From a virus: a DNA stretch of 29,805 bases. Under the pieces are notes generated by a model that was not told where the DNA came from, made no database searches, and was given only the letters and a program-made list of their open reading frames with translations. Position numbers and translations under genes: made by a program. The stretch is taken from IMG/VR virus record IMGVR_UViG_3300044716_000204, positions 1 through 29,805 of that record; one strand, 5' to 3'. Below, piece by piece: positions 22,874 to 29,805 of the stretch (positions are counted from its first letter, which is position 1; each line of letters opens with the position of its first letter).

Positions 22874-25800
22874 TTAAATAAAGGAAACTTTACTGAACCC
22901 ATTTTCTTTACGTATTTCTATACGGTTATCAACCATGTCTCTCATTTGATCCAGATGACTAATTACCCATACAAAATCGAAGTTGGTTTTTAAAAATGCA
23001 AACAATGTGCTCATAGAAGACAAATTATCAGCATCCGCACATCCAAATCCTTCGTCTATAGCGATAAAGTTGGGTCTTGGGAGGTTCGAAATGTTAATTA
23101 ATGCCACACGAATAGCAAGTGAACTCACGAATTTTTCCATTCCACTAGACAATTCCAACGGCCACTTTTTATCTTCATAATTTATAAAAGTGCTTACATT
23201 TTTACCATCCGTCTGAAGAGAAACTGTAAATTCAACTATCTGACTCAATATGTTATTGACTTCTTTTTCTATGGTTGGCAATGCCTGACTAATTAATTCA
23301 TAAGGAATACCGTCTCGTCCAACGGAAGAATTATACAATTCATATGCTTCATGTTTACTTTCAAGCATTTTAGCTTCTTGAATGGTCTTTTCTATATAAT
23401 TTTTTTGATCAATTGAACTATTGAGTTTAGTTTTAAGATTAATAATATCAGTATTCTTTTGTTTTATATTTGAATCCACGATCTTAATCTTAGATTTTAT
23501 AGATTCTATCTTAGATTTTATAATCTCATTAGATTCGATTACATCCTTCTGTTTATAAAATTTCTCTATTTTTTCCAAAACTACATTTAATTTGGTTTGT
23601 TCCGTCAATAATTTACTTTCAGAAGAAACAATATTGCTATTAAGTTTATTTAACTTATTCTCAGTATTAGTTTTTCTAATTTGTATATCTTTATAGTTTT
23701 TATATTGTTGTTCAATATCCCCATAAGAATTTACATTGTTCTTTAATGTAGTATACTCTTGGAAAGTTACAAGAGCATTAGCCTTGTCGCTTTCCAACTC
23801 TTCTTTTGTTTTAATTGCATCTTTAACAAATACATTATTTGTGCAAAACTCACAATTTGGGTCATACTTATGTTGTTCAAGAGTTTTTAACTTCTCTAAT
23901 TTATTATTTACAACCAATTTAATACGTTCAATTTGAGATTCTTTGGTTGAAAATTCACGTTTAACATTTACATATTCTTCATACTTTTTAACAGTGTCGT
24001 TATCTAAATATGTTTTTTCAGACAATGTTAAAGTTGATAGTTCAGATTCAATTTTTTCATAATCGACTCTTGATGAACTAATTTCATTGTTCAATTTTAA
24101 GATATTATTCTTATAAAGAGTCTCTGATTGGGTCAGACTATGTATATTTTCTGTGCCATAATCAACCGACACCAATTTTTTGGTTTCTTCCAAAAGTTTG
24201 TTATTTTCAACATCTCTGTCTGTCATCAAATCTTCAAGACTTTGCGTCTCTGATGTCAATAAACTTGAAGATGTTTCGATGATATTGGTTAAATTATTAA
24301 GAGTTTGCGTATAATCATTTTTCTTAAAATTTTTGATTAATACATTTATTTCCTTGCTTTTTTCTTGTGAAAGAGTAGAAAGTTTATCAAAAATATCAAG
24401 ACCCATAAACTGAGCAAGAAGTTCTTTTCTTTCAGTTTGACCCATATCAATAAAAGAACCCGTCTTATTATTTTGAATACTTAGGACTGTCAATATGAAA
24501 TCATCGTATGTTCCAACGTAATCTCTAATAATGTCATTGGTAGAACGTCTGGCTTCACCGTTAAGTTCTATAACTTTGCCACCTTCTTCTTTCCAGAACT
24601 TAACATCAACCTTCACGTTTCCTTTCTTATCAGCAAGGCCAATTCTTTCAATGAAAAAGTCTACTCCATTGACTTCAAAGTTAAATTTACATTTGAATGA
24701 CATCTTTTGACTATTCAAAACGTGTGACGCTTTGAATGCACGATCACACTTATCGAAAATACAAAATGATAGAGCAGAAAGAATACTTGACTTACCAGAC
24801 GCATTATTGGCAAATAATCCAACAACATTATGCATCTTTGTAAAATCAATAATATTACCTTCACCGTAACTAAACATATTATCAAATTCAAAAATTTTAG
24901 GTTTCCATCTGATATTTCTGACGGTTTGTTCCTTACCTAAAGACGCATTTAATTCCTTATTTATAGTATAAATCTTTTCCAAAACATCTTTATCATCGAT
25001 ACCGCTTTTGTTTTTGATAAAATTAGAAATAAGCGTATTTTGATAATCGACATCTACAACACTATTGATGTTAAGGTTGGTATTATCAATAATATTTTTG
25101 TTAGTAATATCATTTCCGTCAACTCTCACATAAGAAACATCAATTACTTCTGAAACCTGTCGAATCTCAGAGAGAATAGACTTTACTTCAGTTGCGACAG
25201 TCTCACAACACTTCATACGAAGTCTTACCTTCTTAGGAATATCTGAAATATCTGTAACAAGGACTCCTTTATTTAGATCAACTGTATAAAATCCATAATC
25301 ATTTGGAATTTCAACGTGCGTAAACGCCTTCGTTTTTAAATTCCAATATACAAATCCGTGACCTTTTAATTCTTCACCGTGAGATTGTTGTATAGTTGAA
25401 CCCGCATACACAATACATGGTTTTTGTTCAATATCGTCATATTTTTGAAGAATTTGATAACGATGGATGTCGCCTAAAAGAGCAATTTGATGTCCGTCAA
25501 ATAGTTCATTTGTAATTGTTCTGCTTGAAACCTTATAACCAACATCTGTTATAGCATCGTTTACCGCACCGTGAAACAACACTATATTATATCTAGTTTC
25601 GTTTAAATAATTTTTAGGAATGTCAGCGTATTTAACATATTTTTCATGTTCGTCAAAGATCGAAAAATGATTAAATAGAATATCACCTAAAATAAATAAA
25701 CCAGATTCCTTTAAATAAAACAGATTTTCATGATTCACCGCATCTACAATGGGTGTCAAGCTATCCAATCTATTTTTATTTGCAAGGGTCGCATCGTGAT

Positions 25801-26074
25801 TACCTGCAATTAAAACTGTAGGTCTTCTATTTGCTAAGTTCTGAAGAAAATCAGAGGCGATCTTTACACATTCAGGACTCAAATCACTCTTATTATGAAA
25901 TAAATCCCCCAATACGGCAACTACAGTTGACTCTGGTGTTCTTTCAATTGCTTTATATAGTTTTTCAAACACTTCTGTGTATTCATCATGTCTTTTTGTA
26001 AGACGAATATGAACGTCAGCTATGTGAAATATGTTCGTAAACTCTTTTACCTTACAATGTAACTTTGTTGCCAT
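22874..26074 (-). CDS. gp47-gp46: Single-chain Mre11-Rad50 (SbcD-SbcC; gp47-gp46) recombination nuclease
   Basis: One uninterrupted protein of 1066 residues. Residues 1 to about 330 are an Mre11/SbcD-type phosphoesterase: FHIADVHI (D20, H22), VLGDLFHNKSD (D57), IAGNHDAT (N92, H93, D94), LFHGAVND (H168) and LLGDIHRYQ (H204). From about 390 it is Rad50/SbcC: Walker A GLFANNASGKSSIL (about 419-432), a long coiled coil broken by a zinc-hook CEFC (741-744), then the ABC signature PLELSSGMEKFVSSLAIRVA, Walker B NFIAIDEGFGCAD and a VISHLDQM switch. T4 makes these as two proteins, gp47 and gp46, which process DNA ends for recombination-dependent replication and degrade host DNA. No stop codon or internal break is visible. 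The primase gene lies 3 nt upstream. Confidence 0.93.
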   Translation of the reverse strand: MATKLHCKVKEFTNIFHIADVHIRLTKRHDEYTEVFEKLYKAIERTPESTVVAVLGDLFHNKSDLSPECVKIASDFLQNLANRRPTVLIAGNHDATLANKNRLDSLTPIVDAVNHENLFYLKESGLFILGDILFNHFSIFDEHEKYVKYADIPKNYLNETRYNIVLFHGAVNDAITDVGYKVSSRTITNELFDGHQIALLGDIHRYQILQKYDDIEQKPCIVYAGSTIQQSHGEELKGHGFVYWNLKTKAFTHVEIPNDYGFYTVDLNKGVLVTDISDIPKKVRLRMKCCETVATEVKSILSEIRQVSEVIDVSYVRVDGNDITNKNIIDNTNLNINSVVDVDYQNTLISNFIKNKSGIDDKDVLEKIYTINKELNASLGKEQTVRNIRWKPKIFEFDNMFSYGEGNIIDFTKMHNVVGLFANNASGKSSILSALSFCIFDKCDRAFKASHVLNSQKMSFKCKFNFEVNGVDFFIERIGLADKKGNVKVDVKFWKEEGGKVIELNGEARRSTNDIIRDYVGTYDDFILTVLSIQNNKTGSFIDMGQTERKELLAQFMGLDIFDKLSTLSQEKSKEINVLIKNFKKNDYTQTLNNLTNIIETSSSLLTSETQSLEDLMTDRDVENNKLLEETKKLVSVDYGTENIHSLTQSETLYKNNILKLNNEISSSRVDYEKIESELSTLTLSEKTYLDNDTVKKYEEYVNVKREFSTKESQIERIKLVVNNKLEKLKTLEQHKYDPNCEFCTNNVFVKDAIKTKEELESDKANALVTFQEYTTLKNNVNSYGDIEQQYKNYKDIQIRKTNTENKLNKLNSNIVSSESKLLTEQTKLNVVLEKIEKFYKQKDVIESNEIIKSKIESIKSKIKIVDSNIKQKNTDIINLKTKLNSSIDQKNYIEKTIQEAKMLESKHEAYELYNSSVGRDGIPYELISQALPTIEKEVNNILSQIVEFTVSLQTDGKNVSTFINYEDKKWPLELSSGMEKFVSSLAIRVALINISNLPRPNFIAIDEGFGCADADNLSSMSTLFAFLKTNFDFVWVISHLDQMRDMVDNRIEIRKENGFSKVSFI

Positions 26075-26077
26075 AAT

Positions 26078-27019
26078 TTATATCAAAACCTTTAACTTAA
26101 ATAGTTTCTCAAAGTCTATAGTATCACAACTATCTATCAACTCCCAAGTTTTTTCAAAACCCATAACGCTTGGGTCTTTGTCTTTCAATGGAATCAACTT
26201 GGTTTTTATTCCATTCTTCACTAAGAATTCGCAGATTTTAATAGAATCCGAAATTGCGTCATTATCCAACATTACATTCACCATTGGAACATCATACTCT
26301 AATAGTTTTAACTTTAATTTATTACTCAAAGTCTTTCCAAAAAGAGGTATAGTATTTGTTTTAACACTTATCGCATCAAATGGTCCCTCTACCAAAGTAA
26401 TTGGTTCTTCAAAATTGACCAATAGTTCAAATCCAACGATGTTTTTTGAAAATGGGCAGCTTACATATTTTAATCCTTTCGTGTCATAGAAACTTCTCGC
26501 CGTATAAAAATTCAAATGACCGTATTCATCATATGAAGGTATAATAATTCTATTCTTCAAATCACCTTCAGTTGCATATCCGATACAATAACGTAAAATA
26601 TCTTCCTTGTTTATGCCTCTATTCTTTAAATAAACCAAAGCGTGACGATATTCTAATTCTGATGACGGTTCCCACATGGGTTTATATTCCTTTGGAAGTT
26701 GAAGAAGTGATTTTTGTTCTTCGACATCATCAAATGAAATAGAAAATTCTTTATTCTGCTTAAAAGTTTTAGTTTCACTTAAAAACTCATAATATGAAGT
26801 GGGTGCTCCTAATTTTTTAAATAATGTTTTAAAATTAAGACCTCCAAATCCACAAACCCAACAGTGATACTTACCTGTAACAATATTAACTTCTAATTTT
26901 CTTTTATAATGTTTACATTTGGGACAAAAATATACCGCATCAGTTCCTTTTCTAATCTTAGGAGTCTGATTCAATAGTTTATTTAAATTACTTAGTATAT
27001 TTTCTTGATACAACGACAT
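26078..27019 (-). CDS. gp61: DNA primase, DnaG/gp61-type
   Basis: Protein of 313 residues (T4 gp61: 342), which makes RNA primers for lagging-strand synthesis with the replicative helicase. The N-terminal zinc-binding domain has FCPKCKHYKRK (C32, C35) and YHCWVCGFGG (C53, C56). The middle has YLKNRGINKEDILRYCIGYA, typical of DnaG-type primases, followed by RIIIPSYDEYGHLNFYTARS. The TOPRIM catalytic part has ITLVEGPFDAISVK (E211) and VMLDNDAISDS (D252, D254). It is packed tightly between the DUF2786-like gene and the Mre11-Rad50 fusion (3-nt gaps on both sides), which points to one replication-recombination message. Confidence 0.9.
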   Translation of the reverse strand: MSLYQENILSNLNKLLNQTPKIRKGTDAVYFCPKCKHYKRKLEVNIVTGKYHCWVCGFGGLNFKTLFKKLGAPTSYYEFLSETKTFKQNKEFSISFDDVEEQKSLLQLPKEYKPMWEPSSELEYRHALVYLKNRGINKEDILRYCIGYATEGDLKNRIIIPSYDEYGHLNFYTARSFYDTKGLKYVSCPFSKNIVGFELLVNFEEPITLVEGPFDAISVKTNTIPLFGKTLSNKLKLKLLEYDVPMVNVMLDNDAISDSIKICEFLVKNGIKTKLIPLKDKDPSVMGFEKTWELIDSCDTIDFEKLFKLKVLI

Positions 27020-27022
27020 CAG

Positions 27023-27718
27023 TTATAGTTTATCACTGGATTCCTCGTCTATCAATTTTTTATTAGGGTCAATTTTCTTCCAAGGTTTCTGTTCCAACGC
27101 AACTGCAATCCTCATCAATTTAATTGGGTCAATCGGTTTTTCTTTGGCAAGATCTTCGGATTTTTTATCATTCTTTGAAGCATTATCGTTATTTTCTTGG
27201 GGTTTCTCATCAGAATGATCTTCAGAAACATCTTCGGATTCTGGTGTTGGTGGCGGCGGAGGGTCATTTGGTTGAACAACATTTTCTTGAGTATATGTTT
27301 GTGGTTTTGGAATGTAACCCACCGCATTTCTAGCTAAAATTCCTTGAACCAGATACATTTTATAATCGTCATACATCTTTTTATAATAATCAAATGCATC
27401 ATCGATATCTCTGTATTGAGAATTTGTGAGAGAAATTTTAACACATAGATTATTTTCCCTCCATTTAAATGCAGGAACATCTAAAACCATACATGTTATA
27501 TTTTTCAACAGTTCTCGTTCGTGATTGTCTTTGAGTATAAAATAAAAATCTCTTTTTTCGTCAACGTCTTCTAACTCAGATTCTGAAATATTATATTTAT
27601 CACAGAGTATTTTTAATTTTTCTTTTGCAGACGACGATTCTCCTCCAACTCCTTTATCAACGAGAGCTTTTACTTTTTTTATTAGTTCCAATATCTTTTC
27701 TGGAGTCATACATTGCAC
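27023..27718 (-). CDS. DUF2786-like protein with acidic, Pro-rich tail
   Basis: Protein of 231 residues, or 228 if the Met at 27709 is used. The N-terminal KILELIKKVKALVDKGVGGE followed by SSAKEKLKILCDKYNISESE matches the DUF2786 pattern of two helices with an intervening SxEA-type loop; the role of that family is unknown. A folded middle follows (about 60-130), then PPPPPTPESEDVSEDHSDEK and more low-complexity Asp/Glu/Lys sequence. The start lies inside the 3' end of the resolvase gene (62-nt overlap). Company with resolvase, primase and Mre11-Rad50 suggests a DNA-metabolism accessory role, which is inference. Confidence 0.7.
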   Translation of the reverse strand: MQCMTPEKILELIKKVKALVDKGVGGESSSAKEKLKILCDKYNISESELEDVDEKRDFYFILKDNHERELLKNITCMVLDVPAFKWRENNLCVKISLTNSQYRDIDDAFDYYKKMYDDYKMYLVQGILARNAVGYIPKPQTYTQENVVQPNDPPPPPTPESEDVSEDHSDEKPQENNDNASKNDKKSEDLAKEKPIDPIKLMRIAVALEQKPWKKIDPNKKLIDEESSDKL

Positions 27719-28208
27719 AAACTATGCTATCATACATATCTCCATTACGTTCATCCCAGTTACCTTTTTTATTATTTACAGTAAATTTTACTACTTCCGG
27801 TATCAATTTTTCCAACTCGGATTTTACGAACTCTTTTGACTTTACACCTTTAATTCTACACTTGCCGAATAGTTGTTTACGCATTGTATTAACACTTAAT
27901 AAATTAACTTTCTTTTTAAAGTGTTCTTCTAAAATATAAGCAAAGACAGCATTGTGTCTTGCAAGAGTAATTATAGTTTGTTGACTAGTAAATCCACCAG
28001 CAAATCCACTTAATGCAGCTTCCAAATTAATTTCTTCAAACTGATTTGCATACTTGTTGACTTCGATTACAGAAATGACGTGGTATGTCTTTTCTTTTGT
28101 AGTTTCAAACTTTTTGGTGTCAACAAATCCTGCATCTAGAATCTTGCCATTTTCACTAAATGCCCAGCCTGTAACTGATGTTGATGAATCTAACCCTAAT
28201 ATAACCAT
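27657..28208 (-). CDS. RuvC-like Holliday junction resolvase
   Basis: Protein of 183 residues with an RNase H-like fold: VILGLDSSTSVTGWAFSENG (D7), FEEINLEAALSGFAGG (E63), a helix with LARHNAVFAYILEEHF, and DERNGDMYDSIVCAMY (D157/D160). These acidic positions and the GLDxSxxxTGWA opening are typical of RuvC-type resolvases of phages. It would cut branched intermediates made by recombination or replication before packaging; T4 uses the unrelated endonuclease VII for that. The basic C-terminal tail (TNKKSKSSR) overlaps the next gene. The start codon lies in a small palindrome. Confidence 0.85.
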   Translation of the reverse strand: MVILGLDSSTSVTGWAFSENGKILDAGFVDTKKFETTKEKTYHVISVIEVNKYANQFEEINLEAALSGFAGGFTSQQTIITLARHNAVFAYILEEHFKKKVNLLSVNTMRKQLFGKCRIKGVKSKEFVKSELEKLIPEVVKFTVNNKKGNWDERNGDMYDSIVCAMYDSRKDIGTNKKSKSSR

Positions 28209-28226
28209 ATACTAATATATAGTATA
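28208..28226. other. Short palindrome at the start of the resolvase gene
   Basis: TATACTA (28208-28214) and TAGTATA (28220-28226) form a 7-bp inverted repeat with a 5-nt loop, covering the region just upstream of the resolvase ATG. It could be an operator or an mRNA hairpin limiting initiation; it may also be chance in such AT-rich DNA. Confidence 0.3.
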
Positions 28227-28228
28227 GA

Positions 28229-28501
28229 TTATTTGTAACGCTTAGTATTTAATCCTTGAGACAATAGAGAAACATTCACAGATTCGTCACCTTGAACGGC
28301 TTTATAATCAGTTTGGGTTTGTTTTACTGTAAATCCACCATCTTTGCTATACAAAGTATTTTGCATACTTGCATTTGTCTTGACTACCGCACCAGAATTT
28401 GTTTGGATATTTTTAGCATTAAAAGCACCTCCAACATTTTGGGTGTTATATCTATCTTCCAATGTTTTTACCAAGGAATCTCTGGAATATGTATTTGGCA
28501 T
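28229..28501 (-). CDS. Small unknown protein, Asn/Gln/Thr-rich
   Basis: Protein of 90 residues beginning MPNTYSRDSLVKTLEDRYNT. It is polar, with many Asn, Gln, Thr, Ser and Val residues (NIQTNSGAVVKTNASMQNTL), no membrane segment, no Cys and no known motif. Its composition resembles small virion proteins more than DNA enzymes, and it lies between the adhesin-like gene and the resolvase. A TATTTATA motif lies 17 nt before the ATG, and an AAAGAAAG stretch closer in might serve as a weak ribosome site. Function unknown. Confidence 0.6.
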   Translation of the reverse strand: MPNTYSRDSLVKTLEDRYNTQNVGGAFNAKNIQTNSGAVVKTNASMQNTLYSKDGGFTVKQTQTDYKAVQGDESVNVSLLSQGLNTKRYK

Positions 28502-28518
28502 ATATTATACTTTCTTTT

Positions 28519-28526
28519 TATAAATA
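28519..28526 (-). promoter_or_regulatory. TATTTATA motif upstream of small polar protein
   Basis: Exact sense TATTTATA, 17 nt before the ATG at 28501 and 3 nt after the stop codon of the adhesin-like gene. Confidence 0.4.
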
Positions 28527-28529
28527 TTA

Positions 28530-29805
28530 TCAAATGTCCCATTTTACCAAAATATTTATCGGAAATTCACCGCCGTTTTTAATCGGAGTTCCAAGTTTTC
28601 CAACGGCAACTAAATATGGACCATTATACAATCCTACAGTTGTAATATAAGGTGCCAAGTAAGATCCGGTATTGTCTATAGATGAACTATATTGATAACC
28701 AAAGAATTCAGGATTTATATAAGACGGATTTACCTTACTCGTCTTCACATCCAAATAATTCAATATATCCGTTAATTTAGATCTAATTGATCTAGAAGAT
28801 ATATATTTTTTATAAAGATTTTCAGTCAATTGATTAGAAAAGTATTTCCATAAAATAAACATGTCATTTATATCAAGTTTGCCTGCACCATCAAAATCAA
28901 ACTCTAACTTATTATTGTCAAAATAAGTTAAATAATTAGAAGTCAATAATGAGCTGCTAAAATAATTAACGGTAGAGTCTAATAGAGGATTTCCTTCATA
29001 ATCGTTTTTCAAACCTGTATAATAATAGAATAAACTTCTTTCATAATCGTTTTCGATTACTAGATCCCACCATTTTTCATTGCCTACATTCAATTTGCAG
29101 ATATAACGTAAAATTAAATCTACATCTTTAAAATCAAAATGTTTGTCTCCATTTATATCATATGCAAATGGAAGTTTATATGTGGCAGTAGGATTCGTGC
29201 TTACATTAAATTCGCCAGGTTCAACTGTGCATATAATCTGATTCTCATATAATGTTATTTGTGAGTTATATTCTAAATCATAATATGGAATAGGATCAGA
29301 ATATATTCTCTCTTGTGTCATTATATTTTCAAAGATAGAACCCGTTGTTTTTAATACTATGTTTCCGTTTCTATAAAAGACATTTCCAATATGATAATCA
29401 CTCAAGAAATTGTTAAAGTTATAAACGTAACTATAACCTCTAATATTTGCATAGTTGTTAATAGATTGAGTTACATTTCTATTAGTATCAAGTAATAAAC
29501 AAGGAGAACCAACTACAATTGATTGAGTCGAAACTGCAATTGAATTTCCATAAACAGTATGAGGATATCCATTTTCTTTTCTTCTACATAAGTTATGTAT
29601 AGGAGTCCACGATCCGCTTAGATTTTTATACAAATAAACATATCCCTGGGTGTTATTTGAATCATCGGTCGATTCATCAAATAATACAGAATTTAAAGTT
29701 CCTGTAATGTAACTTGAGCTAAATGGAAAATTCCATTTGAGAGAGGATGCTACTAAATAATCACCAAATACATCTACACTATATCCAAATTTATTATTTT
29801 TAAAG
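28530..29805 (-). CDS. C-terminal part of an adhesin-like virion protein with FG-GAP-like and dockerin-like repeats (5' end outside window)
   Basis: The frame stays open to the right edge, so the gene starts outside the window; a TTG at 29633 is internal, not a start. The visible 424 codons begin with FG-GAP-like beta-propeller blades: NKFGYSVDVFGDYLVASS, GYVYLYKNLSGSWTPIHN, YGNSIAVSTQSIVVGSP and GYSYVYNF. Further on are two dockerin-type calcium loops, DINGDKHFDFKDVDLILRYI (about 29100-29165) and DFDGAGKLDINDMFILWKYF (about 28845-28905), separated by roughly 80 residues. The end (YLAPYITTVGLYNGPYLVAV) is another strand-rich piece. FG-GAP propellers and dockerins bind proteins or sugars and need calcium, so a host-binding fibre or baseplate-tip protein is a fair inference. 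It stands at the head of the replication gene run. Confidence 0.75.
   Translation of the reverse strand, partial: FKNNKFGYSVDVFGDYLVASSLKWNFPFSSSYITGTLNSVLFDESTDDSNNTQGYVYLYKNLSGSWTPIHNLCRRKENGYPHTVYGNSIAVSTQSIVVGSPCLLLDTNRNVTQSINNYANIRGYSYVYNFNNFLSDYHIGNVFYRNGNIVLKTTGSIFENIMTQERIYSDPIPYYDLEYNSQITLYENQIICTVEPGEFNVSTNPTATYKLPFAYDINGDKHFDFKDVDLILRYICKLNVGNEKWWDLVIENDYERSLFYYYTGLKNDYEGNPLLDSTVNYFSSSLLTSNYLTYFDNNKLEFDFDGAGKLDINDMFILWKYFSNQLTENLYKKYISSRSIRSKLTDILNYLDVKTSKVNPSYINPEFFGYQYSSSIDNTGSYLAPYITTVGLYNGPYLVAVGKLGTPIKNGGEFPINILVKWDI

Noticed and set aside
29631-29633. TTG codon as a start of the adhesin-like gene
   Set aside because: The frame continues upstream to the window edge with further FG-GAP-like sequence, so this is an internal Leu codon.

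Overview
This window reads as part of the genome of a large, AT-rich tailed dsDNA phage with a contractile tail, related to T4 (T4-like marine or environmental myovirus type). Recognisable homologues of T4 gp13, gp14, gp15, gp17, gp18, gp20, gp21, gp22 and gp23 sit next to a primase, a RuvC-type resolvase and an Mre11/Rad50-type recombination nuclease. No tRNA, rRNA, CRISPR array or insertion sequence was seen. Most start codons have no Shine-Dalgarno sequence, and most of the wider gaps carry an AT-rich octamer, TATTTATA in the sense direction, which probably acts as a promoter. The host cannot be named; the lack of Shine-Dalgarno sites would fit a host such as a member of the Bacteroidota, but that is only an inference.

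Almost everything is transcribed on the minus strand, so the order of expression runs from the right edge to the left. (1) 29805-28229: the 3' part of a large adhesin-like virion protein with FG-GAP-like and dockerin-like repeats, then a small unknown protein. (2) 28208-22874: DNA metabolism, with a RuvC-like resolvase, a DUF2786-like protein, a DnaG/gp61-type primase and a single-chain Mre11-Rad50 fusion. (3) 22786-18730: a very large tail sheath protein followed by a flavodoxin-fold protein. (4) 18695-11499: the packaging and head-assembly block: a zinc-ribbon protein in the place of the small terminase, large terminase, portal, three unknown proteins, prohead protease and another small protein. 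(5) 10500-11446: two plus-strand genes, the only ones on that strand, closed by a bidirectional terminator. (6) 10353-6645: scaffold, major capsid protein and two small conserved proteins. (7) 6632-2840: neck and tail-completion proteins gp13, gp14 and gp15, with a free-standing EDxHD-type homing endonuclease inserted between gp13 and gp14. (8) 2780-64: a repeat-rich tail-fibre-like protein whose last residues are out of frame by one base, followed by an intrinsic terminator.

The head genes form one working unit: terminase and portal package DNA, scaffold and capsid build the prohead, and the gp21-like protease matures it at (L/I)xE|(A/G/S) sites. Such a site is visible in the major capsid protein (after E60). 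Similar sites lie about 7-10 residues from the N-terminus of the scaffold and of several accessory proteins, including the flavodoxin-like protein. That layout resembles the capsid-targeting peptides of T4 internal proteins and suggests that this phage may pack a redox protein and other cargo inside its head. The main points to check are this candidate cargo set, the Mre11-Rad50 fusion, the dockerin/FG-GAP protein, the TATTTATA signal and the endonuclease insertion.
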